The notes under the pieces are model-generated. The model was given only the letters and a program-made list of their open reading frames with translations, was not told the origin of the DNA and ran no database searches. Positions 47,816 to 57,189 of a stretch of 64,000 nt of DNA are shown here, piece by piece. Position 1 is the first letter of the stretch. Every line of letters begins with the position of its first letter. The DNA is from CAVZAB01 sp963773155. Lineage in GTDB: Bacteria; Pseudomonadota; Alphaproteobacteria; Rhizobiales; Beijerinckiaceae. The position numbers were made by a program, and so were the translations under genes. The stretch spans positions 248,001 to 312,000 of the forward strand of contig CAVZAB010000010.1 of NCBI GenBank assembly GCA_963773155.1, given 5' to 3'.

Positions 47816-48637
47816 ATGGGTTACACGATTAATCGCCGGGCCTTTGCGGGGCTGACGTCCCTGCTGCCGGCCGGCTTCTTGATTTCCGAGGCGCAAGCCC
47901 GGCCGATGGACGACATCATCAAGAAGGGGGTGCTGCGCGTCGGCATCCATCCAAACTCGCCACCCTTCAGCGCCCGTGACGCGTCTGGCGCTTTCATCGG
48001 CTTCGACATCGACGTCGCCAACAAGCTCGCCGAGGAATTGAAAATCGCCAAGGTCGAGATCGTGCCAACGGAAACTGCACAACGCGTGCCGTTCCTGGTT
48101 GCCGACACGATCGATATGTCGCTCGGCGGACTGACCCGCAATTCCGAACGTGCCAAGTTGATCGAATATACCGTCCCCCTCCACACTGAAGTCATGGGCG
48201 TCTTAACCACCGACAAAACCAACATCGGCAAATGGTCGGATCTCAATGACGAGAAATATACGCTGGTCGACGTGCGCAGTGCCTGGACGATCGACTGGGC
48301 CAAGCAGAACCTGCCCAAAGCAAAGCTGGAAATCGTTGATTCGAGCGCCGATGCAGTCCGGGCGATGGCCCAGGGGCGGGCCGATGCGCTCGTCGAGATG
48401 CTCGACTTCTTCACCGCCTTCACCCCCAATCATGCGAACGTCAAGTGGAAGATCCTCGACGACAAGATCGATGTCGGCTGGGATTGCATCGGCGTGCAGA
48501 AGGGCAATTATGCGCTGCGCGACGTGCTCAACATCGCCATGTTCAAGCTGCAATCCTCGGGATGGGTAGATCAGGCCTGGAAGAAGTCCTTCGGTTCGGA
48601 CATGCTGCTGAAGGTCCCAGCGCAGCCCTACTTCTGA
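47816..48637 (+). CDS. Polar amino-acid ABC transporter, substrate-binding protein
   Basis: This 273-residue family-3 solute-binding protein has an N-terminal export signal with a twin-Arg start (INRRAFAGLTSLLPAGFL, cleaved near EAQA), suggesting Tat or Sec export. The mature protein begins at DIIKKGVLRVGIHPNSPPFS and contains GFDIDVANKLAEELKI and DMSLGGLTRNSERAKLIEYT. The hinge region is KYTLVDVRSAWTIDWAKQNL. These are hallmarks of glutamine/lysine/arginine-type binding proteins; the exact ligand is not readable. GGGAGGAT precedes ATG 47816. It is the first gene of a three-gene importer following the GcvP-like pair. Confidence 0.92.
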   Translation: MGYTINRRAFAGLTSLLPAGFLISEAQARPMDDIIKKGVLRVGIHPNSPPFSARDASGAFIGFDIDVANKLAEELKIAKVEIVPTETAQRVPFLVADTIDMSLGGLTRNSERAKLIEYTVPLHTEVMGVLTTDKTNIGKWSDLNDEKYTLVDVRSAWTIDWAKQNLPKAKLEIVDSSADAVRAMAQGRADALVEMLDFFTAFTPNHANVKWKILDDKIDVGWDCIGVQKGNYALRDVLNIAMFKLQSSGWVDQAWKKSFGSDMLLKVPAQPYF

Positions 48638-48712
48638 GGACGAGGGCAAGAAAAGGCAAGCGGCGGGCTCCGGCGCTGGAGCCCGTCAACCCTCGAGGCC
48701 GCCAGACTCCCG

Positions 48713-50086
48713 ATGCAGTACACTTTCCAGTTGGGCGTCGCGCTCGATCGTCTCCCCGATCTTCTGCCTGGTGCGCTTTTAACCCTCGAGATCGCCTTGA
48801 TCAGCTTCTGGGGCGGCGCCGTGCTGGGCCTAGTTCTCGCCTCCCTGAAGACTTATGGCGGTCCGCTCCTGCGTCGGCTCGCCAATGGCTATGTCACGTT
48901 CTTTACCAATACGCCGGCCCTGATCCAGATCTATTTCATTTTCTGGGGCCTGCCCGACATTGGTATTGTTTTTAACGCGATCACCAGTGTTATCCTTGGA
49001 CTGATGCTCAATACCGGCGCCTATGTCTGCGAAATCATGCGCGGCGGCTTTCTATCGGTCCGACGTACCGAAATGGAGGCGGCTGAGACGCTTGGATTTT
49101 CTCGCTGGCAGCAGATTCGCCTTGTGATCGTCCCGCACACACTAAAGACGATCTATCCGGCGCTCGCCAATTACGCCATCGTGCTGACGCTAGGCACCTC
49201 TTTGGCGATGATTTTCGGAGTCGAGGAACTCTCCGGCCGCGCCTATAATCTCGCCTCCGAGAACTACCGTCACATAGAAATGTTCTCGCTCGTAGCCCTG
49301 ATCTACGTCCTGATCACATTGGTCGCCAGCCTGCTGCTTGCCTATGTCGGCCGCAAGGTCTTTCAGGGTCAACGCGAAGGTCGTGTGATGCACTGGTTCG
49401 CCGATCAACTTATCTTGTTCTTTCAACCGCAGACCTTAGGCCTATTATTTCAGGCGATCGGCATGACCCTGTCCTTGACATTCATCGGCTGCGGCGTCGG
49501 CTTTCTATTCGGCTTCCTCCTTGTCTATGCGCGCCAAACGCCGGGACGCCTCGCTTTGCCGCTGCGCCTTGCGGCGATCGGTTTCGTCGAATTGTTTCGC
49601 CGCATTCCCTTCCTGGTGGTGACCTATCTCGTCTTATTCTCGCTTGCCGCCTTTGTCTCCGGCCTATCGCTGTTCATTATCGCCGTAGTCGCTATCTCGA
49701 TCTATGCGACCGCCTATCTCGCAGAGATCATCAGGGCTGGATTCGAATCGGTGCCACGCCAGCAGGTCGAGGCGGCACAGGCCATGAATTTTTCGCGCTG
49801 GCAGACCCTGGTACGGGTCGTCATTCCGCAGGCATGGCCGGTTTTCATGCCGCCGGCCTTTGCCTTCATGGTCGCCTTTGTTAAGGACACGTCGCTCGTT
49901 AGCCAGATCGGCGTGTTCGAACTCGCTTTCCGCGGCAAGGAACTCGTTAATCATGGCATGTCCGGGCTGTTCGCCTTTGGCATGATCGCCATGATTTACT
50001 TCCTGCTGTCCTATCCCCTGACACGACTTGGCCGCCATCTGGAGAAGAGCCTTGCATCATCTCGAAATCCAGGATCTCAGCGCTAG
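48713..50086 (+). CDS. Fused tandem permease of a polar amino-acid ABC importer
   Basis: This 457-residue protein contains two complete HisM/GlnP-type permease domains in one chain, each of about 220 residues. The first (residues 10-220) carries the EAA loop EMEAAETLGFSRWQQIRLVI near residue 120. The second (235-450) carries QVEAAQAMNFSRWQTLVRVV near residue 350. About five helices are predicted in each half. Usually two separate permease proteins form the dimer, so this is a fusion, covalently coupling both pores. It lies between the binding protein and the ATPase, and its end overlaps the ATPase start. The linker near residues 220-240 (QGQREGRVMHWFADQ) is short and cytosolic or periplasmic. 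Confidence 0.9.
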   Translation: MQYTFQLGVALDRLPDLLPGALLTLEIALISFWGGAVLGLVLASLKTYGGPLLRRLANGYVTFFTNTPALIQIYFIFWGLPDIGIVFNAITSVILGLMLNTGAYVCEIMRGGFLSVRRTEMEAAETLGFSRWQQIRLVIVPHTLKTIYPALANYAIVLTLGTSLAMIFGVEELSGRAYNLASENYRHIEMFSLVALIYVLITLVASLLLAYVGRKVFQGQREGRVMHWFADQLILFFQPQTLGLLFQAIGMTLSLTFIGCGVGFLFGFLLVYARQTPGRLALPLRLAAIGFVELFRRIPFLVVTYLVLFSLAAFVSGLSLFIIAVVAISIYATAYLAEIIRAGFESVPRQQVEAAQAMNFSRWQTLVRVVIPQAWPVFMPPAFAFMVAFVKDTSLVSQIGVFELAFRGKELVNHGMSGLFAFGMIAMIYFLLSYPLTRLGRHLEKSLASSRNPGSQR

Positions 50087-50789
50087 CTATGGCAAGCTGC
50101 AGGTCCTCGACTCGATCAGCCTGTCGCTGGCCAAGGGCCAGGTGGTCGCGCTGGTTGGTCCCTCTGGATCGGGCAAATCGACAATTCTGCGTGTCTTGAT
50201 GGGTTTGACGCCGGCGACAGCCGGCGCGGTCATCATCGACGGCAAACCCGTCGACTATCGCTCGCCCGGCAATCTCCGGCAGGTCCGCGACCGCATGGCC
50301 ATCGTCTTCCAGCAATACAATCTTTTCCAGAACATGGACGTGATGACCAACGTCACCATTGCGCCGGTCAAGATCCGCGGGAGAGCCCGCCAGGAGGTCG
50401 AGGGAGAGGCGGTCAGGCTACTCGCTCGGGTCGGTCTTGCCGACAAGCATGCCGCTTATCCGGATCAGCTGTCTGGCGGCCAGCAGCAGCGTGTCGCAAT
50501 CGCCCGCGCGCTCGCCCTTCAGCCGGAGATCCTTCTTCTGGATGAAGTCACATCCGCGCTCGACCCGGAACTGGTCAATGAAGTGTTGGATACGATTCGC
50601 GAGCTTGCCCAGGATGGCATGACCATGCTGATCGTCAGCCACGAGATGGCATTCGTGCGCGAAGTCGCCAGCAAGGTCATCCTAATGGACAAGGGAAAGG
50701 TGATCGAGGAGGGCTTGCCGCGGGACATTTTGGACCAGCCGACGACAAGCCGCGGGCGCGAATTCATGGGCAAGATCCTGCGCCATTGA
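50052..50789 (+). CDS. Polar amino-acid ABC transporter, ATPase
   Basis: A protein of about 245 residues. TTG 50052 is chosen because GGAGAAGAG lies just before it and the first residues LHHLEIQDLSASYGKLQVLD match the family start; an earlier in-frame codon at 50028 has no site. Walker A GPSGSGKST, Q-loop VFQQYNLF, signature LSGGQQQRVAIARAL, Walker B ILLLDEVTSALDPEL and the switch His in IVSHEMAF are all intact. It overlaps the permease by 35 bases. With the fused permease and binding protein it forms a complete importer. Confidence 0.93.
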   Translation: MHHLEIQDLSASYGKLQVLDSISLSLAKGQVVALVGPSGSGKSTILRVLMGLTPATAGAVIIDGKPVDYRSPGNLRQVRDRMAIVFQQYNLFQNMDVMTNVTIAPVKIRGRARQEVEGEAVRLLARVGLADKHAAYPDQLSGGQQQRVAIARALALQPEILLLDEVTSALDPELVNEVLDTIRELAQDGMTMLIVSHEMAFVREVASKVILMDKGKVIEEGLPRDILDQPTTSRGREFMGKILRH

Positions 50790-50796
50790 AGTGGCG

Positions 50797-51552
50797 CTAG
50801 CCCGACGGCTCTAAGGCGAACAGCTCTGTCGGCAGATGAGCGAGGATCTTCATAACGTCCCCAATCAGTGTATCGGCATCGGCCTTGCCAGCGATTTCGG
50901 CTGCCTGAAGATCGCCTCGCTCGATCGCGGCGATGATGGCATGATGCTGGTTGAGTTTCGGCAGGGGTACCCGGTCGCTAAAATGATTGATGTAGAGCCG
51001 GAAAATGCGCTGGCCCTGGTCGAGCAGGTTGCGCATCCACGCCGCAACGAAAGGATTGCCGCCCATTTCGGCGATGCTGGCGTGAAATTCCCGATTGAGC
51101 CTAACTATGCCGAGAACATCGACTTGGAGGTGGGCTTCCTCGAGCTGCCGCTCGATTTCGCGCAGATGGGCAATCGCCGCCGCCGACGGTCTTGCCGCGG
51201 CAAGCCGCGTACTCAGTCGGTACAGGAGCTGCATAGCATCGAAATAGGCGGGAAGCGTCGAAAAGTCGAATTGCGACACGGTCGAGGGCCGGTTCTTCGG
51301 CGCGTTAACCAAACCCTCGGCCGCCAGGCGGATCAGAGCCTCGCGGACCGGAGAACGCGATACGTTGAAGGCGCGGCTGAGTTCGGTCTCGTCGAGAAGC
51401 CGGCCAGGCTTCAATTCGAGATTGAGGATTTTCGTCTTCAGGCTGTCGTAAACAAAGCTCGCACCGGTCCCGCGCGGCCGATGTCCGCTGCGCTCTGCGG
51501 CTTTCGTCCGCCCCACGCCCGTTCGCGCCGCCTGTCTCGCCGCCTTTGCCAC
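50797..51552 (-). CDS. GntR-family regulator with FCD domain
   Basis: GTG 51552 is preferred because GGGGGAAC lies a few bases upstream; the frame is open to 51636 without a site. The N-terminal winged helix reads VYDSLKTKILNLELKPGRLL, then ELSRAFNVSRSPVREALIRL. An FCD ligand domain follows, with metal/ligand residues in REIERQLEEAH, LNREFHASIAEMGGNPFVA and the final His in NQHHAIIAAIERGD. Such regulators usually repress and respond to a carboxylate intermediate. It lies convergent with the importer ATPase and divergent from the flavoprotein gene. It probably controls both sides; a 14-bp near-palindrome in the divergent gap is the likely operator. Confidence 0.88.
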   Translation of the reverse strand: MAKAARQAARTGVGRTKAAERSGHRPRGTGASFVYDSLKTKILNLELKPGRLLDETELSRAFNVSRSPVREALIRLAAEGLVNAPKNRPSTVSQFDFSTLPAYFDAMQLLYRLSTRLAAARPSAAAIAHLREIERQLEEAHLQVDVLGIVRLNREFHASIAEMGGNPFVAAWMRNLLDQGQRIFRLYINHFSDRVPLPKLNQHHAIIAAIERGDLQAAEIAGKADADTLIGDVMKILAHLPTELFALEPSG

Positions 51553-51688
51553 GCTTGTTCCCCCGCGACCGACGCCTACCGCCGTTTCGTTTGGCTGTTG
51601 GACGTCCGGCAAGCTGCCAACGGCGCTGAAAGCCAAAATAGCCGGAGCGCGCGGACGAGACCAGTGGAGATCGTTTCGTCGGCCCGCG

Positions 51689-51702
51689 AATTCTATACAA
51701 TT
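51689..51702. promoter_or_regulatory. Candidate GntR operator
   Basis: AATTCTATACAATT is a near-perfect palindrome: 12 of 14 positions are symmetric, with two central-flank mismatches. It lies seven bases before the flavoprotein ATG and about 135 bases from the GntR start, so binding would block flavoprotein expression. A related TATAC core (TGTATACA at 57190-57197) precedes the second SDR of the same region. Confidence 0.4.
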
Positions 51703-51708
51703 GATGTG

Positions 51709-53409
51709 ATGATGGATTCAACGATGCAATGCGATGTTCTGGTTATCGGTTCGGGGGCGGCCGGCCTGACAGCGGCGCTCAAGGCGGCCGAGGAGGGCTT
51801 CGACGTGATCGTCGTCGAAAAGGAGACCGCCATAGGCGGAACTACAGCCCTGTCAGAGGGGATGATCTGGGTCCCGCTCAGCGCGGCGGCCAGGGCCAGC
51901 AATCGCGCCGATTCGCGCGAGGCGGCGATTGCCTATCTCGCCGCAGCCGCCGGGCCGCATTTCGAACCCGTTCGGGCGGCGGCCTATGTCGATGGCGCCG
52001 CCGAAATGCTGGCCTTTGTCGAGGCCAAGGCCAGCCTCGCCTTTAGGCTCTCGACGACGTCGATTGATTATCATCAGTCGCTGCCCGGCGCGACATGCGG
52101 CGCGCGCGCCTTCAACCCCGGCCTATTCGATGCGCGCCAACTGGGTGCCGATTTCGCCCGGCTGCGGCCACCGCTGGCCTCGACGATGATCCTGGGTGGC
52201 ATGACGATCGCGAGCCAAGATCTGCCGTATTTCTTCGCGATGCGGCGATCACCCCGCGCGGCCCTGCGGGTGGCGGGGGTCACCGCCCGCTACATCCGCG
52301 ATCGCCTTGCCGGGCACGGCCGCGGCACCAGGATCGCCAACGGCAACGGGTTGATCGGCGCCTTGCTGCTTGCGCTCAAGAAGCGACGAGTTCCCGTGCA
52401 TGCGGGCTACCGGGCCGAAAGGCTTGTCGTTCAGGCGGGACGAGTTGCGGGCGCCGCCATCCGCAACGAAAACGCCGGCCTGACCATTGCGGCGGGCCGC
52501 GCTGTTATCCTCTGCTGCGGCGGATTTTCCGGCTCCGCCGGGCTGCGCGCCAAATACTACGCCCATGTTGCGGCGGGACAATCGCACCATTCGCTCGCCC
52601 CTGCTTCGAACATCGGCGAGGGCCTCGCGCTTGGCTGTGCGGCCGGAGGCGTGCTCAACGAAAACTTGGCCGAGCCGGCGGCCTGGACACCCGTATCGCT
52701 GGTCCCACAGGCCTTTGGCGCGCCGGTTCCCTTCCCCCATTACAGCGACCGTGGCAAGCCTGGCATCGTCGCCGTCACCCGCGCCGGCCGGCGTTTCGCC
52801 AATGAAGCCGCCGTCTATCATCGCTTCGTGCCTGCGATGATCGCCGCCTGTGCCGGTGAGACAGATGTCCTGGTCTGGCTGATAGCCGATCATCGTGCGA
52901 TCCGCCGATATGGTCTTGGCGCAGTGCCACCGTCACCCGCCTTTTGCGCGCCCTTTGTCAGAAGCGGCTATCTCGCCTGTGGCCGGACCCTTGTCGAATT
53001 GGCCAACCAGACCGGGATCGCCCCGCCAGCCCTGGAAGAGACCATTGCCAGGTTCAATCGCGGCGCGGCCAATGGCGAAGATCCGGAATTTGGCAAGGGA
53101 TCGAGTCCCTATGACCGCGCCAATGGCGATCCGGCGCAGCTTCCCAATCCCTGCCTAGCGCCGCTGGCGACGGCCCCCTATTATGCGGTGCGGCTCTATG
53201 CCGGCGATATAGCGACCTTCATCGGCTTGCGCACCGATGCACATGCCCGGGTCCTCGACAAATCCGGCATTGCGATCGAGGGTCTCTATGCCGCCGGCAA
53301 TGATGCGGCAAGTGCGATGGGCGGCGATTACCCGGCCGCCGGCATCACGATCGGCTCGGCCATGACGTTCGGCTATCTGGCGGCGCGCCATATCGGCGAG
53401 GTCCGCTGA
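51709..53409 (+). CDS. FAD-dependent dehydrogenase of the fumarate-reductase/3-ketosteroid-dehydrogenase family
   Basis: ATG 51709 (or the ATG three bases later) starts a 566-residue flavoprotein. An open frame continuing upstream to 50836 is only the antisense of the GntR gene. The FAD-binding start is DVLVIGSGAAGLTAALKAAE, then VVEKETAIGGTTALSEGMIW. The second part of the FAD site is VILCCGGFSGSAGLRAKYYA. The C-terminal end has GLYAAGNDAASAMGGDYPAA and GITIGSAMTFGYLAARHIG, as in 3-ketosteroid-delta1-dehydrogenases and soluble fumarate reductases. It would introduce or remove a C-C double bond next to a carbonyl. It overlaps the following SDR by one base, so the two are coupled. Confidence 0.88.
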   Translation: MMDSTMQCDVLVIGSGAAGLTAALKAAEEGFDVIVVEKETAIGGTTALSEGMIWVPLSAAARASNRADSREAAIAYLAAAAGPHFEPVRAAAYVDGAAEMLAFVEAKASLAFRLSTTSIDYHQSLPGATCGARAFNPGLFDARQLGADFARLRPPLASTMILGGMTIASQDLPYFFAMRRSPRAALRVAGVTARYIRDRLAGHGRGTRIANGNGLIGALLLALKKRRVPVHAGYRAERLVVQAGRVAGAAIRNENAGLTIAAGRAVILCCGGFSGSAGLRAKYYAHVAAGQSHHSLAPASNIGEGLALGCAAGGVLNENLAEPAAWTPVSLVPQAFGAPVPFPHYSDRGKPGIVAVTRAGRRFANEAAVYHRFVPAMIAACAGETDVLVWLIADHRAIRRYGLGAVPPSPAFCAPFVRSGYLACGRTLVELANQTGIAPPALEETIARFNRGAANGEDPEFGKGSSPYDRANGDPAQLPNPCLAPLATAPYYAVRLYAGDIATFIGLRTDAHARVLDKSGIAIEGLYAAGNDAASAMGGDYPAAGITIGSAMTFGYLAARHIGEVR

Positions 53410-54164
53410 TGGCAATCATTGCCGGATTCGACCGCCAATTGCTGCTGGGCAAGACTGCGCTGATCACGGGGGGCGCCCGTGGTATCGGCCTGGCGATCGC
53501 CGAGGCGATGGATTTCGTCGGCGCCCAAATCATCATCGCCGACATCGACGGGCCGGCAGCGCGCGCGGCCGCGGCAAAGCTCGGCCGGCGGTCCATCGCG
53601 GTCGAATTGGACGTGTCCGACGCTGAAGCCTGTGCAGCTCTGGCCGACCAGATTCCCGACGTCGCGATACTCATCAACAATGCCGGCCTGTTCGCGCGAA
53701 GCCCGATCGATCATGCCGAGTCACTGCTGACCTGGCGACGGCTCATGGCCGTTAATGCCGACGGGCCGTTTCAACTCGTGCGGGCCTTCCTACCGCATCT
53801 GGAACGGGCCCGCGGCAGCGTCGTCAACATAGCCTCAGCCCGCGCCTACACGGCGGCCGAACAGGCGGCGGCCTATTCGGCTTCCAAGGCGCTCATCGTC
53901 ATGTTGACGCGTTCGCTGGCGGTTGAACTGGCGGTGCGAAACATCCGGGTTAATGCGGTCGCACCGAGCGACGTTGCCACGGCCATGACGGCGGGCCTTT
54001 ACGACGATTCGAAGCTCGGCGCGGCGCTGATCGGCCGCACCCCGCTCGGCCGACCCGCGCAGCCGGAAGAGGTTGCAACGGCCGTCGTGTTTCTCGCCTC
54101 GCCACTTGCCTCTTACGTGACCGGCGGGGTGCTCAATGTCGACGGCGGTTTTCTGGCGACTTAA
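53409..54164 (+). CDS. SDR-family oxidoreductase
   Basis: This 251-residue classical SDR has the nucleotide loop ALITGGARGIGLAIAEAM, NNAG (ILINNAGLF), the catalytic Ser strand VVNIASARAY and the catalytic tetrad YSASK. The ending is YVTGGVLNVDGGFLAT. The acidic residue after the second strand (IIIADIDG) suggests NAD preference. It is translationally coupled to the flavoprotein upstream and probably oxidises or reduces the hydroxy/keto group of the same intermediate. Convergent with the following DAO gene, with a four-base overlap of stops. Confidence 0.9.
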   Translation: MAIIAGFDRQLLLGKTALITGGARGIGLAIAEAMDFVGAQIIIADIDGPAARAAAAKLGRRSIAVELDVSDAEACAALADQIPDVAILINNAGLFARSPIDHAESLLTWRRLMAVNADGPFQLVRAFLPHLERARGSVVNIASARAYTAAEQAAAYSASKALIVMLTRSLAVELAVRNIRVNAVAPSDVATAMTAGLYDDSKLGAALIGRTPLGRPAQPEEVATAVVFLASPLASYVTGGVLNVDGGFLAT

Positions 54165-55297
54165 GCGCCCAGGAAGAACGACGCAAAGGCCTTCGGTGCC
54201 GGCTTGCCGAGAACCGCATCCGCAACCAGGCGTGCGGCAATCGGGCCGCCGGTGAAGCCCACCCAGGGAAACATGCAAGTGAAAAATCCCTTTACATTCG
54301 GAGCCTCGCCAAAGACCGGCCGCCAATCGGCCGTGCCATTGACAATCGATGGCCAGGTTCGCAAAAGCTGGACTGTAGCAAGAGCCGGGACGACTTCGAC
54401 CGCAACCTTGAGATTTTCGCGCATCGAATGCGCATTGACGACGACCCGGCCGCTTTCGTCCCGCTGGGCCGGCCAGCCTCCGCCGATCAGAAAGGCACCG
54501 AGCCGCGTCTGTTTCAAAGTGAGTTTCTCGCCGGCAAAATAGACGAGATGCTTGACCAGCGATTCTACCGGTTCGGTGACGTTGACCTGGATCGGATGAC
54601 CCTCGATGGCGAAGTCAAGACCGACCATCCGGGCAATCGTCGCAGCATCCGCACCGGCGCAATTGACGACTTTTTGGGCAACAATGTCGCCGTACGAGGT
54701 CCGTGCGGTAAAGCCCGCCGCGTCGACGGTAAGTGCAAGCAGATCAGTGTTTCGTGCGAGGCGGGCGCCCAGGCGCTGCGCCGCTTGCGCAAAATGGTAT
54801 GCCGCCTTAAGCGGGTTGGCCTTGCCCTCGGCCGGACAGAAGGCGCCGCCGGCCATCGCGCGCGACAGATAGGGCGCCAGCGACAACAGCTCGTCGCGGT
54901 CAAGAATCTCGACATCAAGGCCATATTGGCGCTCTATCGCTGCCTTGCGCCTGACATCGCGCATCTGTGTCTCGGTCTGGGCGACAAGCAGTCCGCCCGG
55001 TGTCGTCACCTCGAAATCAACCGCGAGTTCGCGTTCGAGTTCCTTCCACATCTCGATGGAGCGCAACATCAAAGCAATGACCGGAGCAAAGCCGCGTACC
55101 CAGGCCTCGCCCTCCAGCAGAAATTGTTGATGCGGCATTTGCGCGTGCAAGCTGCCGGCATTGCTGCCCGAGGCAAGTGTGCCGAGATCGTGCCGTTCAA
55201 CCAGGAGTACGTCGCGGCCTTCGCGGACCAGGAAATAGGCCACGGCGCACCCGGCGAGCCCGCCGCCGATAATCAATACGTCGGTCCGTTTGGCCAT
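54161..55297 (-). CDS. DAO-family FAD oxidoreductase (D-amino-acid/imino-acid dehydrogenase type)
   Basis: ATG 55297 is preceded by GAGGAAACCTG; a start at 55312 is weaker. The 378-residue protein has the FAD motif DVLIIGGGLAGCAVAYFLVR with LLVERHDLGTLASGSNAG. The covalent-flavin-type segment is not present. KVVNCAGADAATIARMVGL lies in the middle, with GFFTCMFPWVGFTGGPIAA near the end, as in glycine/D-amino-acid oxidases and the beta subunits of HcnC/OoxB/hydroxyproline-dehydrogenase complexes. Such enzymes oxidise an amine to an imine and pass electrons to quinone or partner subunits. A decayed 2Fe-2S partner lies at 57.3 kb. Divergent from the DapA-like gene. Confidence 0.88.
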   Translation of the reverse strand: MAKRTDVLIIGGGLAGCAVAYFLVREGRDVLLVERHDLGTLASGSNAGSLHAQMPHQQFLLEGEAWVRGFAPVIALMLRSIEMWKELERELAVDFEVTTPGGLLVAQTETQMRDVRRKAAIERQYGLDVEILDRDELLSLAPYLSRAMAGGAFCPAEGKANPLKAAYHFAQAAQRLGARLARNTDLLALTVDAAGFTARTSYGDIVAQKVVNCAGADAATIARMVGLDFAIEGHPIQVNVTEPVESLVKHLVYFAGEKLTLKQTRLGAFLIGGGWPAQRDESGRVVVNAHSMRENLKVAVEVVPALATVQLLRTWPSIVNGTADWRPVFGEAPNVKGFFTCMFPWVGFTGGPIAARLVADAVLGKPAPKAFASFFLGA

Positions 55298-55407
55298 CAG
55301 GTTTCCTCGCACCCCCGCACCTTTTGCGGCGCTTTTGATCTCATGTTACATGTCATGTCGAAGGCAAAGGCCGGCCAGCGCCCGGCAGCAACTCGGTGGA
55401 GCTCATA

Positions 55408-56371
55408 ATGTCCGACCCGTTCCGCGGCAGCTTTTCCGTCACCCTGACCCCGTTCTCTCCGGATGGCACCAGGATCGATCTGAAGGCCTGGAGAAGGTTT
55501 CTCGACTGGCAGCTGCGCGAAGGCGTCCCCGGCATAATCATTCTCGGCACCACCGGCGAGTTTCTGACCATTACCGACGACGAACGCCAGGCCTTTGTCG
55601 AGGCGACCGTGAAGCATGTCAAGAAGCGCATTCCGGTCCTGGTCGGCACCATGAACGCCTATACGCCGAGCGCAGTGCGCTACAGCCGCGAGGCTGAGGA
55701 ACTCGGCGCCGACGGGCTGATGATCATCCCGCCCTATTACTACACGCCGACCGAGGACGAGATCTTCAATTACTATCGAGCGATCTGCGAGAAGGTCTCG
55801 ATTCCGATCATGCTCTACAACAACCCTTTCACCTCGAATGTCGACATGTCGGCCAAGTTCGTCGCGCGTCTGACCGCGGCCTTCGAGCAGATCCGCTACA
55901 TCAAGGAAGCGAGCCAGGACATGGCCCGCGTCTACGACATCGTCGAGGAAACCAAGGGCGTCATGAACGTCTTTGCCGGCCAGCGCATCGTCGAATCCTA
56001 TCTCTATGGCGCCGTCGGCTACGTGAATCCCTACGGCAACTACATTCCCGCGCGCCTCGACCCGCATCTGCGACTTCATGCGCCGAAGGGCCGCTGCGAG
56101 GATGCCAAGAAGATCGAGCGGCATGATCAACCGGATGCAGGCGATCATCAAGGAGGGCCATCCGACCTATGGCCACCAGTGCTATTCCAAGGCGGTCGCG
56201 GCGGCCCGGGCTATCCGGTCGGCGACGTCCGCGCGCCGCTGACCACGTTCAAGGAACTGGGCAAGGAAGGCCGCCGAGGGTCAAGAAAGTCATGGCGATC
56301 ATCCGCGAACTCGACCGGCTGATGGACCGGCTGGACGGCAAGCGCCGGCCCTGCCCTCGGCGGCCGAATAG
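55408..56371 (+). pseudogene. DapA-family lyase, C-terminus frameshifted
   Basis: ATG 55408 follows GGAG. The first 215 residues are an intact DHDPS-family barrel: TPFSPDGT, IIILGTTGEFLTITDDERQA, IIPPYYYTPTEDEIFNYYRA, the Tyr of YNNP (residue 137) and the Schiff-base Lys166 in IRYIKEASQDM. After about base 56050 the correct sequence moves to another frame (MINRMQAIIKEGHPTYGHQC). It then returns as GYPVGDVRAPLTTFKELGKE and shifts again to KKVMAIIRELDRLMDRLDG, ending at TAG 56371. Three indels therefore affect the last third. Family reactions include dihydrodipicolinate synthesis, sugar-acid aldol cleavage and 4-hydroxy-pyrroline-2-carboxylate deamination. The DAO neighbour favours the amino-acid-catabolic branch. 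Confidence 0.75.
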
Positions 56372-56375
56372 GCGC

Positions 56376-57147
56376 TCAGCGGATGTAGCTCGCGCCGTTG
56401 ACGTCGAGCGTCGCGCCGCTCAGATGCCGACAGGCGCCGCTCGACAGAAAAACGACGAGATGGGCGAGGTCGGACGGCGGCACCCATTCGCGCCATCGCG
56501 AGGCTTGCCGTGACGGCAGCCTCGCCGCCGGTCGCCAACGCCGCGCTGTTCAGATAATCTGGTGCGCACGACGCCGGGCGTCACGACATAGGCCAAGACG
56601 TTCTGTTTGGCATAGTTGCGGGCAATGGTCTTGGTCGCCGAAAGCATGGCGCCCTTCGAAGCCGCATAGGCCATCAACGCCGGATTGCCCGGTCCGCGCT
56701 GCGCCGCCCAGCTCGATATCGTCACCAGGCTGCCGCCGCCGACCGAAAGATAGTGGCGCACCGCGTGGCGCATCAGCCGCGCCGGAGCTAGAACATTGAC
56801 CCGTAAGCTCTCGTCCCAGGCCGAGTCCCAAGCCGCCTCGTCGTCCTCGATCCCGCCATTCAGTCGCATCACCGCGGCATTGTTGACCAGCACATCGATT
56901 CGACCTCTCCAGGCGAGCGGCCTCCTGCCACAGACGATCGACCGCGCCGGGGCGTGCCGAGATCGGCCCCGACCAGGAGGCGTCGCGCTGCCGGGATGCC
57001 GCTGGTTGCTGCTTCGGCACCCGCCCGATCGCCACCATAATGGCCAATCAAATGGGCACCCGCCTCGCCCAATGCGGCGGCGATTGCCGCGCCTATCCCT
57101 TTCGAGGCACCGGTGAGGAGTATGGTTTTGCCGCTCAGGTCAAACAT
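56376..57147 (-). pseudogene. SDR-family oxidoreductase, frameshifted
   Basis: From ATG 57147 (GGAG upstream) the frame gives MFDLSGKTILLTGASKGIG and the next helix, then breaks near 56960. The middle runs in a second frame as LVNNAAVMRLNGG, VTISSWAAQRG with the catalytic Ser, YAASKGAMLSATKTIARNYA with the Tyr/Lys, and VVTPGVVRT. After about 56555 the end moves again to DLAHLVVFLSSGACRHLSGA and VNGASYIR, stopping at 56376. About three indels disrupt an otherwise well-conserved 255-residue dehydrogenase. Convergent with the DapA-like gene, separated by four bases. Confidence 0.75.
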
Positions 57148-57189
57148 CTGGGACTTGCTCCGTTGCGGGCTTTCCAACCACATAGGTCA

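Noticed and set aside
50836..51708. Open frame continuous with the flavoprotein gene, which would add about 290 residues
   Set aside because: It is the exact antisense of the GntR gene, has no domain, and the flavoprotein's own FAD loop begins right after ATG 51709/51712.
54428..55408. Plus-strand frame of 326 codons
   Set aside because: Antisense of the intact DAO flavoprotein gene.
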